From the NCBI GenBank assembly GCA_024734555.1, contig JANPWX010000172.1, positions 1,613,510 to 1,677,509 of the forward strand: DNA of 64,000 nt, read 5' to 3'. This DNA is from Trochalopteron elliotii (taxonomy: Eukaryota > Chordata > Aves > Passeriformes > Leiothrichidae). A program made the position numbers and the translations under genes. Below are positions 48,829 through 62,400 of this stretch, piece by piece (the first letter of the stretch is position 1; the number at the start of each line of letters is the position of its first letter). The notes beneath the pieces were generated by a model. The model was not told the origin of the DNA. It saw nothing but the letters and a program-made list of their open reading frames with translations, and did not search any database.

Positions 48829-51800
48829 ATTAATAGCAGTCCAAATCCCTTCTTCTTCATGTGAAGGAAATCTTCATTGTGTGCAGCAAATCCTGGGCAA
48901 CTCAAAGCAAACAGTATTTAGTGTTGCTGACCACCTCTCCCTGCCCTTCATGGAATTTGGCACAAGATAGATGTGGTGATTTATGCAGAAGAAGACTACG
49001 GAAATCCGTAAGGTCTTCCCATTTTTCCAAACACCCTTGTCAATTCATATGTTTCAACCACAGCTACTTCCTACAGCACTGATGGTAGAAAACAGGTTTT
49101 TTTCCTGTGCCTTCCTACTAATGGAAGGAAAAACTTCTGCTAGCAAAAGCTGCATCCAGGAAAAGTATCACAATTCTATAGGAGAACATAGAGATTAGCA
49201 AGGCTATTCTCATGGAAATATGTGTTTGCATAAGTATTGACATCAGGAGATGCTACACAGCTTTGTCAAAGAGGACCTCATGGATTTGGGAGCCATTTGG
49301 CCAGGAGAAAGAAATGTACCATGAAAAGTAGGTAACCAGTCACACCGAGAGAGCAGCAGATGGTGCATCTGTGAAACAATTGTCACTGCCAAGAGCCTGG
49401 CATGTTCTGCAGGCTGGGAATGTATCTGCCTCATTAATGGAGCAAGCACTTGGGCAGGGAATGTCTATGGAAATCTATATGTGGTTGCAAGTACCAGCTG
49501 TGAGGTTTGAGATGTAAAGAAATAGAACGGGAAGGAGAGACTGCTGTAGGTATCCAATCCTGCTCCTTTTACTGGTCCCAATCCTGGCAGAAACTCCTGG
49601 GCAGCACAAAGCAGGTTTTGATCCCAAGGCACAGTGCGTTAAGGATGGTGACCCAAGTAACCACTATTTTTCTACACCTTCCCAATCCCTGTATGGCAGC
49701 TTCCTCATTGCATCAAATTTGTTTAGGAATGAGGCCATAAGGCCAGCTTTGCTCACTGTGGGGAATTTACACATAAAGGCAACTAGACATTTTCTAGCAG
49801 TAAAAAAGGACTAAATCTTAAAGGATGGTCCAGCCCTTAGGACTTGATAACCATATCTGTAGAACAGCATCAAAACCATATGGGTCTGCTGTATATCTTT
49901 AGGGTAATCTGTGTGATCTGTGCAAATTTTTCTATTCTTTATCATTTTCCTGCAGAAATTCTTCTTGCTTGATACAGTCTTGAAATCAGAAAGGCTGATA
50001 CATATCTATCAACATATCCTGGTAGCTGTCAAGGCTACATCTGAAACATTTCAAGGTCGCATAGAGCCATTTCATGATCTTGTCTGACTTTTTTAGAAAC
50101 CTGGTGCATTTGTGGCTCAGAAATCTTGCCATTTATGCCCATGGAAAGAATGTTGCATGAGAGAGCTCACTCAGCCCTTTGCTCTGGGAGAAATCCTCTA
50201 GTGGGTTATGGGCTCAGGGACCCAGGAATGTGTGCTACTATCCCTGCTCCCATCAGCTAAGAAGCTGCCTCTCGGCCTCTACTGTTTTGAATCACACCCT
50301 CTCTGCTTTTTCATTAGCTGATGTATCACAGTCTTACAGCTGTCTTCTCTTGATCTAAATTGCACACTAATACTGTACATTATTGATTAAATGAGTCTAC
50401 AAATGTCTTTTTAATACTGTATGGGTTGATCAGTCTTCTCAGTTAATGTGCAGCACCTCCACTGGGCTTTAAAACCTGGTGAAGCAGCTTTTAACCAGAC
50501 CTTACTGGGAAAGAAAAAACTGCCTGAGACGCTGTGCTCACACGCAGGCTGAGGTATATGTTTTGGCAGTGGGGAATTAGTAATGATTTCACTTACTATG
50601 CTAAAAAGCTCCCTGTGTTCACAGATTCTTACTTTGATAATCACAGCTGCTGATCTTCCTCTTTGCAACTAAAGCAATTCACAGGAGATTGTTGTTATAT
50701 ATGCCAGTGGCAAGGCTGCACTGTAACAGTTGAGCAAGTTTGGCAACTAATTTGGCTTTTTGTGTGACATTTTTGGAGAAAAGGTTTCAAAGTTTTTTAG
50801 CCTTTTTTCAGCCTTTCAAAAATTCTCTATACACAGAACTGTAATAACTACATTGCCCATGTTTGACATTTGATAGTAAAAACAGTAGTATTCCGTCTGT
50901 TTCAAATGATTGCATTACATAAGCAGCATTCAGGAATTGCTCTACTTTCTACCTCCACTAGTTAATTATTGTAATATTCCTTTTGCTTTCATTCCTTGAA
51001 TTTAAATTTCTCTTTATCACCCTTCACAATCCAATCTACAGGCAAGTATTGCTCCTTTTATTACACAGTAGGAGAAGAATGTTTGTGTTTTTGGGTAGGT
51101 TTCATGTATATCTGGTTTCGTAGTATTATAGAAAACTAGTCTGAAAGAGCCTGGAGATATCACCTAAGTCCGCACCATTCTATTTTAAACAGGGAGACAA
51201 AGATGAGGTTTACTGTGCACATATTTGCTGAAATTACCTCAGATCTGTGTGCTTAAGGCATTGCACAAGTATCAACAGAGCTCTAGTCCAATGAAAGAGG
51301 TCTCGTGGGGGTATTTGTGCTTTCTGTGTACACTCTTCATGAGGGGCTTTGCCATATGGGTGTAGTCAAAATCAACCCAAAATATTTACCCTCCTTTGTC
51401 ATTATTCAGATGGACATCTGCATTACTACCAAAAAAACCCCAAACCTCTATGCAAATTGGTCAGGATGGGTACATGTAGTCTGTACAAAGTTTTGAAAGG
51501 CAAATAAGTGGTTTCAATTCTTAAATGGTAACTGTGCTCAGAAGTGGCAGCTAAACAGTGACTGGTGGCTGAGCCTCTTGGTGTCCTTCTTTGGGACGCT
51601 GGACACAGCTTTGTCATGTTTAGAAAAACAGTGGAGAAATAAGCAGTGAGAAAAAGAATCCACAAGACAGAGCAGCAGATCTAGATTAAATGCAAAGGTA
51701 GCAGCTAGACTGAAGAGACTGGGGAATGCACAGTAGCAGGAATAATACTGAGGAGGTGGTTGGTTCCTGTCCCTACTCCTGGGTGATGGGCAGCTCCAGA

Positions 51801-53384
51801 ATCCATATAAGTCTTAAAAGGTGGAAAATTTTACTTACACCTCAGTAAAGTAGCTTCTCCCAGGGAATCAAACATTTAGCTCCTTGTCAGATCCTTCGAG
51901 CCATACATTAGCAATGAAAGAGTGATATTGCCACTATCGTCCTGATGATTCAGCAAGGAGCAAAACATGACAGCCTTTCCAACAAGGCTGTTATTCAGAT
52001 ATATCACTCAGTGTCCCCACTCCAACTACTCACTTGTTCAGAGTGTTAATGCTCTGCATATTGTGCTTAATAGAATTTTAAATTATTTTGATTAAAGTGT
52101 CAAGGGATGAAGATTTAAGATTGATCAAAACTATTTGCTTGTGCTGTGGCAGTTGTTACCCAGCCACTTTTGGAACATAATTGCACAGGCTTAAGTGATG
52201 TAAAATTCAGACATGAGAAATATGAGGAAGTACTTCTCCTAAGTAGAACAAGAGGGCAGGGAGTATATATATTTCATAAACACTGACTGACTTCAGGTCC
52301 CAGTCTCTCATTAATGGAAGCTGATAGGACCTTTACCATTGCCTTCAATTTAATGTAATTCAACCATAGACACGTGATAGCAAAAATCCAATATGGAAAG
52401 CCCTCACTTCTTTGAGCAGACATTGTAAGCATTAAAATATGATTCAATAATGAAGAAAATAAATAATGGAGGCTTGTCTGGGTCTAAGATCAGGTTTCTG
52501 GAAATAGAGTCGTCAGTCAGAACAAAGTTCTTGCTTTGAAGCTCACCTAATTGGGGGCAGAGGTCTTAGGTGATGATTGTTTAATTATGACGACAAAGAA
52601 AGATTAGGCTGTTCCCATCACATATAGCTTTCAGCTAAAACAAAGTACTTCAGCATGTGTATAACTACTAATATGCAAATAAATCCACTGAAGCTAATGT
52701 AAGGAGAACATCTTGCAATTCTTAAATGTGTACATGTGCCTCGGACATCCTCCGAGTGGAACTTTCGGGTACATGGTTCCCAAATCATTGTCTCAGCTCA
52801 TGTGTTTGTTAATATTTTAACTGAATCAGAGTGCAGTGGCCTAGCTATGCCATGAAACCATCATCTATTCCGTCCTCATCAAGGTGATGCAGCGTTCTTC
52901 TCTACTTTGCTTATAAAATAAAGAATAACACCCTATCCGGCTCTTGCTTAGCATTTCACTAAAAGATAATTGCTTAAATTCTCTGTAGACTTTGCATCCA
53001 CATCTGTAAATGACCATATGGCACTTTATGGTAGATTATCCTGAGCTAGACAGGGTGGTATGCTCTAGCTGCCCATATTCCTTTAATAATGCAAAGCAGT
53101 GATAAACTCACTTTAAGTGGCTGCTTAAGTCAGGTTTACAGCCACCGAGTGACTGAGCTGCTGAAGCCACCTCTTGCACTGCATGTAGGTTGTTTAGACA
53201 AGCACTTTATTGAAATGACAAGCATGATGTGAAATAATGTTGCTACCTGGTGCAACCTAAAGAGTAATAATATGTGAAGCTGATACTGACTAGAATTATT
53301 CCAATAGAAGCAAATGTTTTGATTGCTGTCCTGTTCAGCAATTAAGTGTGAACTATAATAACAGTTAAAGACCATTTACCTAAA
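48829..53384. other. Gene desert segment, no gene seen
   Basis: Unique-looking sequence. One local CpG-bearing stem near 52.74 kb (CTCGGA...TCCGAG) is described among the findings. Confidence 0.55.
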
Positions 53385-53476
53385 ATGGTTTAGTGGTGAA
53401 GTCAGCACTGCTAGGCTAAAGGTGGGACTTGATCTTAAAGGTCTCTTCCTACATAAATAACTCTATGATTCTACAA
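53385..53476 (+). mobile_element. CR1 3'-end fragment
   Basis: Plus-strand CR1 terminus: GGACTTGATCTTAAAGGTC, then a CCTACATAAATAA-like block and the terminal CTATGATTCTAC octamer repeat. Only the last 90 bp or so are present, a very short 5'-truncated insertion. Confidence 0.82.
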
Positions 53477-56400
53477 TTTTGTGAAAATTGGATTAATTTA
53501 GCTCAAAGATAAGCAGACTATTTGCTGTTACAAAATCTCAGATTAAATCTCAAAGTAAAATGAGAGAAATAGCTGATGCTATAAAAATTTTTTAATAGTT
53601 TAAGCTAAAAAATGTAGAGGATCCAGAAGCTGAAAATAAAAATGTATAGTAAAAGTCCATCTTGACAGCTCTTGATTTGTGTGAGTGGGCACATCTGTGC
53701 TCTGTTGCACAACACAGACGGAGCAGGAAAAGAACAAAGTGCAGTTGTGATCTCCTATCGTCCCTTTCATAGTAGTTGCTGAGACCATTCCTTCAGAGAA
53801 ACAACAGATACAAGTATTTTGTATCAATCCACAAAAAAATACCTACCTATTGTTGTATGATGCAAAATCTCTGCTTATGCACTCCCCTCCAGCCATTAAA
53901 CAGTCTGGTGGGCTGAAGGCATCTGATGTATGAGTTTCATCCTGTTTCCAGTGGGGACGTCCAGAACTGCAGCCATTTAACAGACAAATGAATATACAGA
54001 GGCATTAAAACATATTAAATACTCCTGCATGTGTTTAACTGCAAGTATATGACTAATCTGTTTGACTCCAGAGGCAGCAAAGCATACATCTTAAGCAGGT
54101 ACTTAAGAATTTTGTTGAATGGAGCTCACAGAACATTTACTGGCTCACAGTTCCTTTACTGGCGTGTTAGCTGGTGTAATTGTCAAGGATTATGATGCAG
54201 AGAGCAGGAGAGCAGGGCTGCAGTCACAGGCCCCTCCTTGTGCACTCTCACTTCATTCACCATGTAGCAGTGTGTCCTCCGAGGACTGTTTGGACCACGC
54301 ACAGGCAACCTGTAGGACAGACACTAGAAAAAATATATGATGATTCCTGTCACTTGTCAAAATTGACTCTACACTGGCAATGAGAAAAGCTTGACAAAAT
54401 GGAAATCATAGAGAAAAAAAAATAATTCAGATTTGGGAGACTCTGCAAGTAGAAGCAACACTGAAGCTATTGTGCTGTACTTCACAGCTAGGAGCAACTT
54501 CCAGCCCTGTGCAAAAGTCAGGGTGCAGCGAGCACCAGGCCAGGGCTAAGCTGGCACTGTTGTTACTGCCAGATCAATGCACACCTCGTGGCTGCTGCTA
54601 TCAAATGGACTCAAACACCTTGTAGAACAGGCAGATTCTGCAAGAATCGGGTTGAGTTGATGAGGGCATTGCCCATCATTCATGGTCCTTGAATCCTGGC
54701 CTAACCAGGGAACTAATGATGCAAAGGCAAAGCAAAGTTAGTTTTCTGGAGAAAAATTACATGATAATTTACAGAGTAACCATTACATGGTGAGGAAAAG
54801 AATTTTTCAGAGGCAAAAGGGAAGGACTTGGATCTCATTGTGAAACTTTCCATTCTTTTTACCTCTGCCACCATTTAAATGAAATAGGGAGACTATTTGC
54901 AGCCAACAAAATTAGCTAAAAGCTACTCACATAAAGACAGAGATTTCATTGAAACCAAATCCATATATTATCTCACAGGAACAGTTGTCCACAGTTAATT
55001 TCCAGGTTAATAGGCTGTTATTGCCATTTTCAAATAAAGCAATTAAAAGTAATATTCTTATATTACTGATAAGGAAGATCACACTGTATTGGATCATCAG
55101 CTTATTTTGCTCAATGTTCTTCATCAAAAAGTATCTAGTACAAATTACTCTAGGCCAAAGTGAAACAAGATTGCCTAGAGGAAAAAGATTACCTCTCTGA
55201 AGTAAAAGGTAGATTTTTTAATTAAATTTTGAAGCAATTAACTCTATTCTTTAACTTCTGAGACACATAAAAAGTATTTTCTGTCTAAATGTTCTTTTAT
55301 CAGTTTTTCTGAACTGAAAAGCAGAGGTAAAACAAGATCTTAATTATACATCAGGCATGTTTTCCTGTAGACATTGAATGCTGTCCATGGAGCATGTGTA
55401 ATATGTTAAACCGTAATATCTTCCACAAAAGCGTTTTGTGGATACTCCCAGAATATTCCCAGTTCTTTACTGCAAGATCTGTACCATATAGGCAAAAATC
55501 TGATCAAGAAGAAATACATTTTCTCATGGGGAATTATCATAATGTGGATGAGAAAACATAACTTTCCCCTTCTAAAATGGCATGACTGTAACCTGTGTCC
55601 TGTTCCAATTAGAAACTGTCTTTTTTAAATTATCATTGTGTCATTTTGCACTTGTGAAAGCAATTTTGATGGATCTGGGGCAAATTTAAAATCAAAGGCA
55701 AGAGCTAACCTTAGAATTTTAAAGGAGACATTAATTTTTCACAGAGGATACTTTTTGTCTGTTTGAAGAAGACAAAGTGCTAAGCAAATCCCCCATGTCC
55801 ATGCTGCTTTGGTGGATAAATGCCTGTGTATTTTGCAACAGCAAAACAACCGTTTTCAGCTACTTTCAGGGATTTACTGGACTAGAGCAATACAAAGTTT
55901 CTGACTTGACATTTTTTCTGTCTGATGAAGTCTCTAAGTTTGCTATTTCTCTAGGGTGACTGATCTAGAATAAGAGCTTGTAGTTGTCACTGTCCTGGAA
56001 ATGTTTTACTGAACAGGGCGAGTTGATTTTGACTGCAGTTGGTCACGGGCCACGCAGGGAATCCTGACCTGGGAATGTGCCTCATGGTGATGAGAACCTG
56101 ATGTTTCTGTGTCTTCATGGATCTACAGCACAGATTTGGAGTACAGCAAGAGGGAGTCAGTTCCTGAAATTCCTCTTCACAGGCCTCCAGACAGTCTTTG
56201 GATTTATGGGACACATTGCTTCAACATCCCCCATGTCAGTAAACCTTTTCATCCCTGAGAAAACACCTGTGGTTTATGTTTAATCCTTAAGACCTGTGAA
56301 AGTTATGACACGTGCCTAAATAATGCTTCACTTTGAAAGGTATAAAAAATGACCTTGCAGTGCAGCCTTCCCAGTCACTGGCATGTATTCACCAAGTGGG

Positions 56401-59400
56401 GCAACATAAATAAGAAAGTGGCAAAGGTCTCTGATGATTTCAGTCATTCTAGGATATGAAATTCTTGATAAAATGAATCCTCTGGGATCTGATTCAAAGA
56501 TTCAGATGTGAAATGCAACTGTCTTTTGAGAATTCTGGGTCCAGCCCACACCAAACAAAATTAATTGGAAAGCCAGACTAAGCACTGCTGATTTAAAGCA
56601 CATGCTGCATTGCTCAGTGGTATGGGGGAGGGCTATAAGAGAGGAGACTTCCTAGTCCCAGGGAAGTTGTGTTTGAAGAGCACAGGATATTTTGAGTTTG
56701 TGCTGTTCACAATTTGTGACATTCCTTCATCCCCAAAGGCCAGCTCAAGGCCTGTGCTCTCCTCAGCTCTCACATCAAACTTGCTTTCACAGTGTAAATT
56801 GTAGGTTTGCCTTCAGACAGGGCTTTACCAGGGGGACAGGATGGTGCTGAGAAGGATGTACACTGTCTTCTGCTCCACACAGACCTTCGAGAGCACACGA
56901 GAAGCACAAAGGAGTGCTTTTTACTGTCAGCAAGTGACACTTTGCCTTTTAGATTGAAGTTTTTAATTAAAATGGGTATTTCTGGACTGAATATTGGCAG
57001 CCACAGGACTGCTGAAATGTGACATCATTTATGACTCCAGCAGTAAGGAGTTCACTGTCCATGATCATAAAGCAGATTCCAGTCTTGATTTGATATCGAT
57101 TTAACAGTCAGCATAAGTTTGCCCTTTAATATTAAACAAAATATGTCAGATCAAAGCATTAACAAGATTCTTGCTCTGGGTTTCTCCATGGATATTACCT
57201 CCAATTCTTCCAAGCAGGGATGTTTGGCAGAGAGCAAGCTTCAGATCTCTGTCCTGTAACACCACTTTTCTGGAGCAGTGGTTCCTGCTATCCTGCACTG
57301 CCCCTGTACAGTGTCATTCCTTCACCACTCTTTTTTCTCCCTAAAAGACTAAGGCTATTTCTGCTACAAACCTTCTGTTGCAGTAATTGTCAAAGACTGG
57401 CAAATCCAGTCTTCATTTCTTTCTGCAGACACTCTGCAGCTCTGCTTGACCCTTCTTTCCCAGCCCTCCCTGTTCTAATGGCTCCAGCCTACTCTTGCAA
57501 GTCTCTTTTATTTTCTTGCTTCTTTTTGACACAAGTGATACAATATGTGACCTCTGTCATGTGTCCTGATTTGTCTGTCTCCTGCCCCCATGTTTCTGAT
57601 ATTCGTTAAGGTGATACTCGTTCTTCCAGCTCCGCTTTGCCTCTGAGTGAGGTACACTCAGAGACTCACATCAATGTCTTTTTAAATTGAATTTTCTTAT
57701 TGACATATCTGAATTTAATCTCCAGTATATCCTTTCTTGGCTTTAGCTGTAATTCTTCTACCATCTTTTGTCCCTTTGTTTAAAAAAGTAACCAAAATCA
57801 TGCAGTAATTTTTGAGTTCTGAGATATCAGGAGGAACCTGGTCTATTTGGAAAAAACAGTCAATCCTATGAGTACTCCAGAATTACACTTTAGACAACTC
57901 TCCTGACATCAAGTGACTCCAGTTTTGACAACTCACTGCCATTGTGAGCTAAAATATCCTGATAGCAGTATATAATTTTTTTCTCTCAGTACCGCCTCCA
58001 AGACGAAATCCTTACTTTGCAATAAAGATAGAGGCAACACTGATCTGACACAGAACTGCCCCTTCCTGTACTGTTCTCTGAGAGACTGTTTTGGGGGAGC
58101 TGAGGAGGAAAGGGTAATTTCTTTTAATTGTAAGGATGTGGCAGTTGGGAAAATTTGTATTCATACTGTATTGTGCAGCTGTTGGGATGGGAAGACTCAT
58201 GGGATATGTGACACACTTAGAATGTTTTATATTTTAGCTTCTCATTAAATATCAGGGATGCTGAAAATACAAGATAATAATATGGTAGAACTATAATATA
58301 AATGGAAGTAAACAGATGCATTAGCAACCTGCTTGTGTACTTAAACATATCTTGCCCTTGCATATGTCTGTCCTTGCTACCATTTCCTTTTGTTTACCAC
58401 AGTGAACTGGGATTAATTTGATCTGACATTTTAAATCCGGCCTTGGTCAGTAATGCTGGCTTTCTGAATATAAAAAGTAGTTTTGTCTGTATCAGCATGC
58501 AGAAATTTATAGATGATAGATGTGTAAACTCCATTTTGGTCCTCTGCTTATTCTCCTTATGAAGTGGTAGGTGGAAGCAGCTGTTTTGTGATATTTTCCT
58601 GCCACTTATATAACAGATCTTGGAAGTGAAGCAGAGGTTAAATAAAAGCTTTGTGAAAATTTGATTGATTTTTACTGCTCATGGAGGAAATCATGGAAGT
58701 GGAAAAGACACAATATGATCAGAGAGAGACAGGAGCTACTAGTTTGTAAAATTATTTCTACATTAATTCTCCTGCTGTTAAGACTACAGAAAAATCCTTG
58801 TTGGTGATTGTAGTACAGGGGTTTTAACCCTAGCAGTCAGTGTGTTTGGTGCTGTGGCTTAAGACCTTTGCCTTCTCACCACTTTTGGTGGCATTTCCTC
58901 ATACATTTGTTCATGTCATTTGCTCATGTCCAGCCCACAGTCACTGCTGTTGAGTCTGGATGCCAAGAAAGGCAATTTCACTCACAAATTTCCACCTAGA
59001 CAAAGTTAATATCCAGTTAGGTGAACCAGGCTTCTCATTTTAGACCCTGATGCTCTGAAGTGATACCTAACCTGCATTCACTGCAAGAAAACCAGGTGTC
59101 ATTTGATTGTTCCACATCAACCATGTATTCTCCAACTGGTGAATAAGTTTAATTTTACCCTCTGATTACCCAAAAGTAATCTACCCAAAAGCACTGATAT
59201 TTCCATCACCTTGGACTGACGACAGGCCATGATTTACATGCAGCAATGCGGTTCTGAGAGGTCTCAGAACCATCTGAATATAAAGGTTTAATGATTGGAT
59301 TATATATTCTCTCTCCATGATAGAAAATAAGACAACTGACTTGGCTTTCAGGCAGATTACATAAGCCCAAGTTAAGTGGTAGAATAAAAATGACTGATAC

Positions 59401-62400
59401 TCCCTCTTGACTTAAATACAGCACTAAGTAGTATGCCCTTGAATTCTGCATAAAGCAATTTCCTCCTCTTTGGTAACAGCTAGGGGGCATTCCGAATGCA
59501 AATAGAGTCAGCTTTGCATTTTTAATATTTCTTATATACATAATTCACTGCCTCAGTTTAGAAACATTATTGCTACCTCTTCTGTGCATTTAAATTATTT
59601 TGCACCTCTGAACTTTCATATTAACTTTAATGTCAGCTCTTAAAGCGTATTTTGTACAGGCGAGCTTGTGCTCATGGCTCTTGAAATTCACAGATTGCAA
59701 AAATGCTCATCCAGGCACAAATACACTGTATAGTTTAACCTGTGTCATTTCACTGGGGCGTGTGGGGGTTCGCTAACTGCACACATGGTTATACCAAAGC
59801 CCTGAAAATCAATGGGTAGCAAATGGGAGCAAAGCAAGAGCAATCAGTATTAGAATATCACACTGTGTGTGGTCCACTCTGCATACATAACCCACAGGCA
59901 TAATGAGGATTCCAGCTGATCAATAGGAAACAATGTTTTTTTTAAAAGTAGCTTTCAAAATAATAGAAATTATGGATGGAAGAATATGACCACAATGGAA
60001 GGAAATCCATCCCCTTGCTCATGTGGAATTAATTAATGCATTCCATAAAGCCACAGAGAATGAGACCATTCTGAGCAAGATTTACTTCACTGCGTTTTTC
60101 AGAAGAGAGAGGCAGTTGTGGCCATCTCCTATGACCATGAATGTTCCTGAGAAATTTTTTCATTCCAGAGGAATGGAGGTGAAGATTTACAGCATCTTGT
60201 GTGGCTCATCAAACTTCTTCAGTTACTGGCTAACATTGTCAACTGCTTGACACGGCAGATCTCAGGGAGGTGGCTGGTTGATGGCTTTGTTCATCTCGGC
60301 TGATACTGTTTGTGGGGGCATAGATTTATCTCTTACTCACTCCACGCAGGAAATGGTGGCAGAAACATCCTCTCTATTGGTCTTTCTCCTCTTGTAGCCC
60401 ATCAGAGCAGGAAGGCAGTAATCCAGCTGTGCTCCTTGTCTTGAAGAAATACCTTTCCTGTATGACAATCTGAGATGGAGAGTGAATGGGGTCATCTCAT
60501 CTCCTGCTCCACCCATCCCTACCAGATCAATGTGGTTGCACAGCAGAATACCTGGCAAGCATGTACCAAGTGTTTCCCTGGAAGCCTCTCTTAAGGATGG
60601 CAAAACTGAAGCTGGGCTGAATCAACTACAGTGTTTTGAGTGCTGACACCTGTACAGTCAACATTAATGGTACTTGGATCATAAACTGGACTTCCTATCT
60701 AAAAAAAACAAAAAAAAACTATAAAGAAAAATACGATCAAAATCTCTCTTGATTTGACTCTACTGATTGTTCCTCAAAAGAACTGAAAATCAAGCCTGCT
60801 GCCTTCTGCGTTGCAACTGAAATACATACCCTGCCTCTAATTTTCCATCCATTTACACCAGTGTAAGCCCAATGGTATGGTGAAAAATCCACCCCCAGCG
60901 TGCACAGATTTTGTACTTTACACAGTCTGTTGTAGCTCTGCAAAGCCAATGCTGTGCCAGGGTTGACAGTCACAGGCATGCTGGAAAAAGCCTGAAAGTG
61001 TTTCCTGGCTGCAGATGAGTGCCATGTTCCAAAGATGATGACTGCTCTTACTGAAAAGAAGATTGCCCTGGCAGTCATCAGCTTAGATCCCATTCCTGGA
61101 TCTTTTCCACTAAATAGGTGGTGGGGTCAGTCTTCTGTTTGATTTCTCTCCTCTCATCTGAAATAGTTACTGACAAAGTTAGAGTGGGAAACAAAATGGG
61201 TTCAGGGTTTACGCTAATGTTACTGGTGGCACCGTGAGTGAGGAAAAACTGACTTGCAGACTGGACTGCCATGAGGAGTCTGCTAAGATGATGAAATCAG
61301 TGCTCTGCAAAGCTGGTCTAGCTGAGACCGGAAGTTAGGACATAAAGGAAAATGCATTGTATGTCGTCAGTGCACATGGCTCCCAGCAGTGCCCACTTGC
61401 AGTAAATGAGGAAGTGCAGCTGGAGCAATGCAAACAGCTCAGGGTGCAGTGGGGGATTCACCTGAGAAGCAGCCAAGGTTGCCCATGTTCCCATCCTTCC
61501 ACAGTGAATTACTGCCCTTGAACTGGGCTGTTGTCACTGGCCCTGCAACTGCTCTGGGTCCATCTCCAGATAAGTGAAACAAGTTCATCTTGACCACTCC
61601 AAGGACCCCAGTCATCTGACTCTGCCTGCACCTATCCACCCTGTTTGATGCAATAGGTAGGGCAGCTAACTCTGTAATTGCAGCAGCTGTTCCTAACAAA
61701 TACTTCACTTGAGCCTAATGTTTTGGTTTGCTGGACAAACCAAATGAAGAATTCAATTTGGATTGAATCAGTGGTTACTGTTATTACTTTAAATGGCAAA
61801 ATAAATATCCTACTTCAACCTCTGCCCTAATATAATAGATTCATTTCATACAAAATGGCCAACCTTAGACGCAAAAAGAACAACTTAACAAAATTGAAGT
61901 AGTTTGTTTTGTGGCCCTTGTAAAAAGGAGGCTTGGGCTCTATTCATGCTGACTACCTAGTAACCTAGTGGTTAGAACACATCTAAAATGGGGAATTTGT
62001 ATTCAGATCTGCTTCCCTCCCTGAAGGCAGTCACAGTCCTGTCCTCAAGGAAAGCTTCACCACCTGCAGTGCTAAGCCATGGAGATCAAAGTCTGTATAC
62101 AGTTTGGGGTGCAGGGGGTTCATGATGGGTGTCTTTAGTTGATGTCGCTCTCTTTGAATAAATTGTTGAAAACAGGATCCTTGTCTTTCACCTTTAGGTG
62201 AATATGTTACCTGTAAACCCAGGGAATTGTTTGCTAATGTATTTGGAAGGGCATCTTTCAATATATGCACTGTATAAGAACAAAATTTGTCAGCTAAAGA
62301 TTCGTATGAAGATTCATATGGGAAAATTGCTCATCTTCCTTGTTGGAATTAGTTAAAATACTTCACTTGTCTTTGCAAGTGTTTTGAGGATATATTGCCA

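Noticed and set aside
57220..57609. 129-codon plus-strand ORF rich in S, L, C and F
   Set aside because: The bias reflects pyrimidine-rich DNA. There is no signal peptide pattern with mature domain and no known family.
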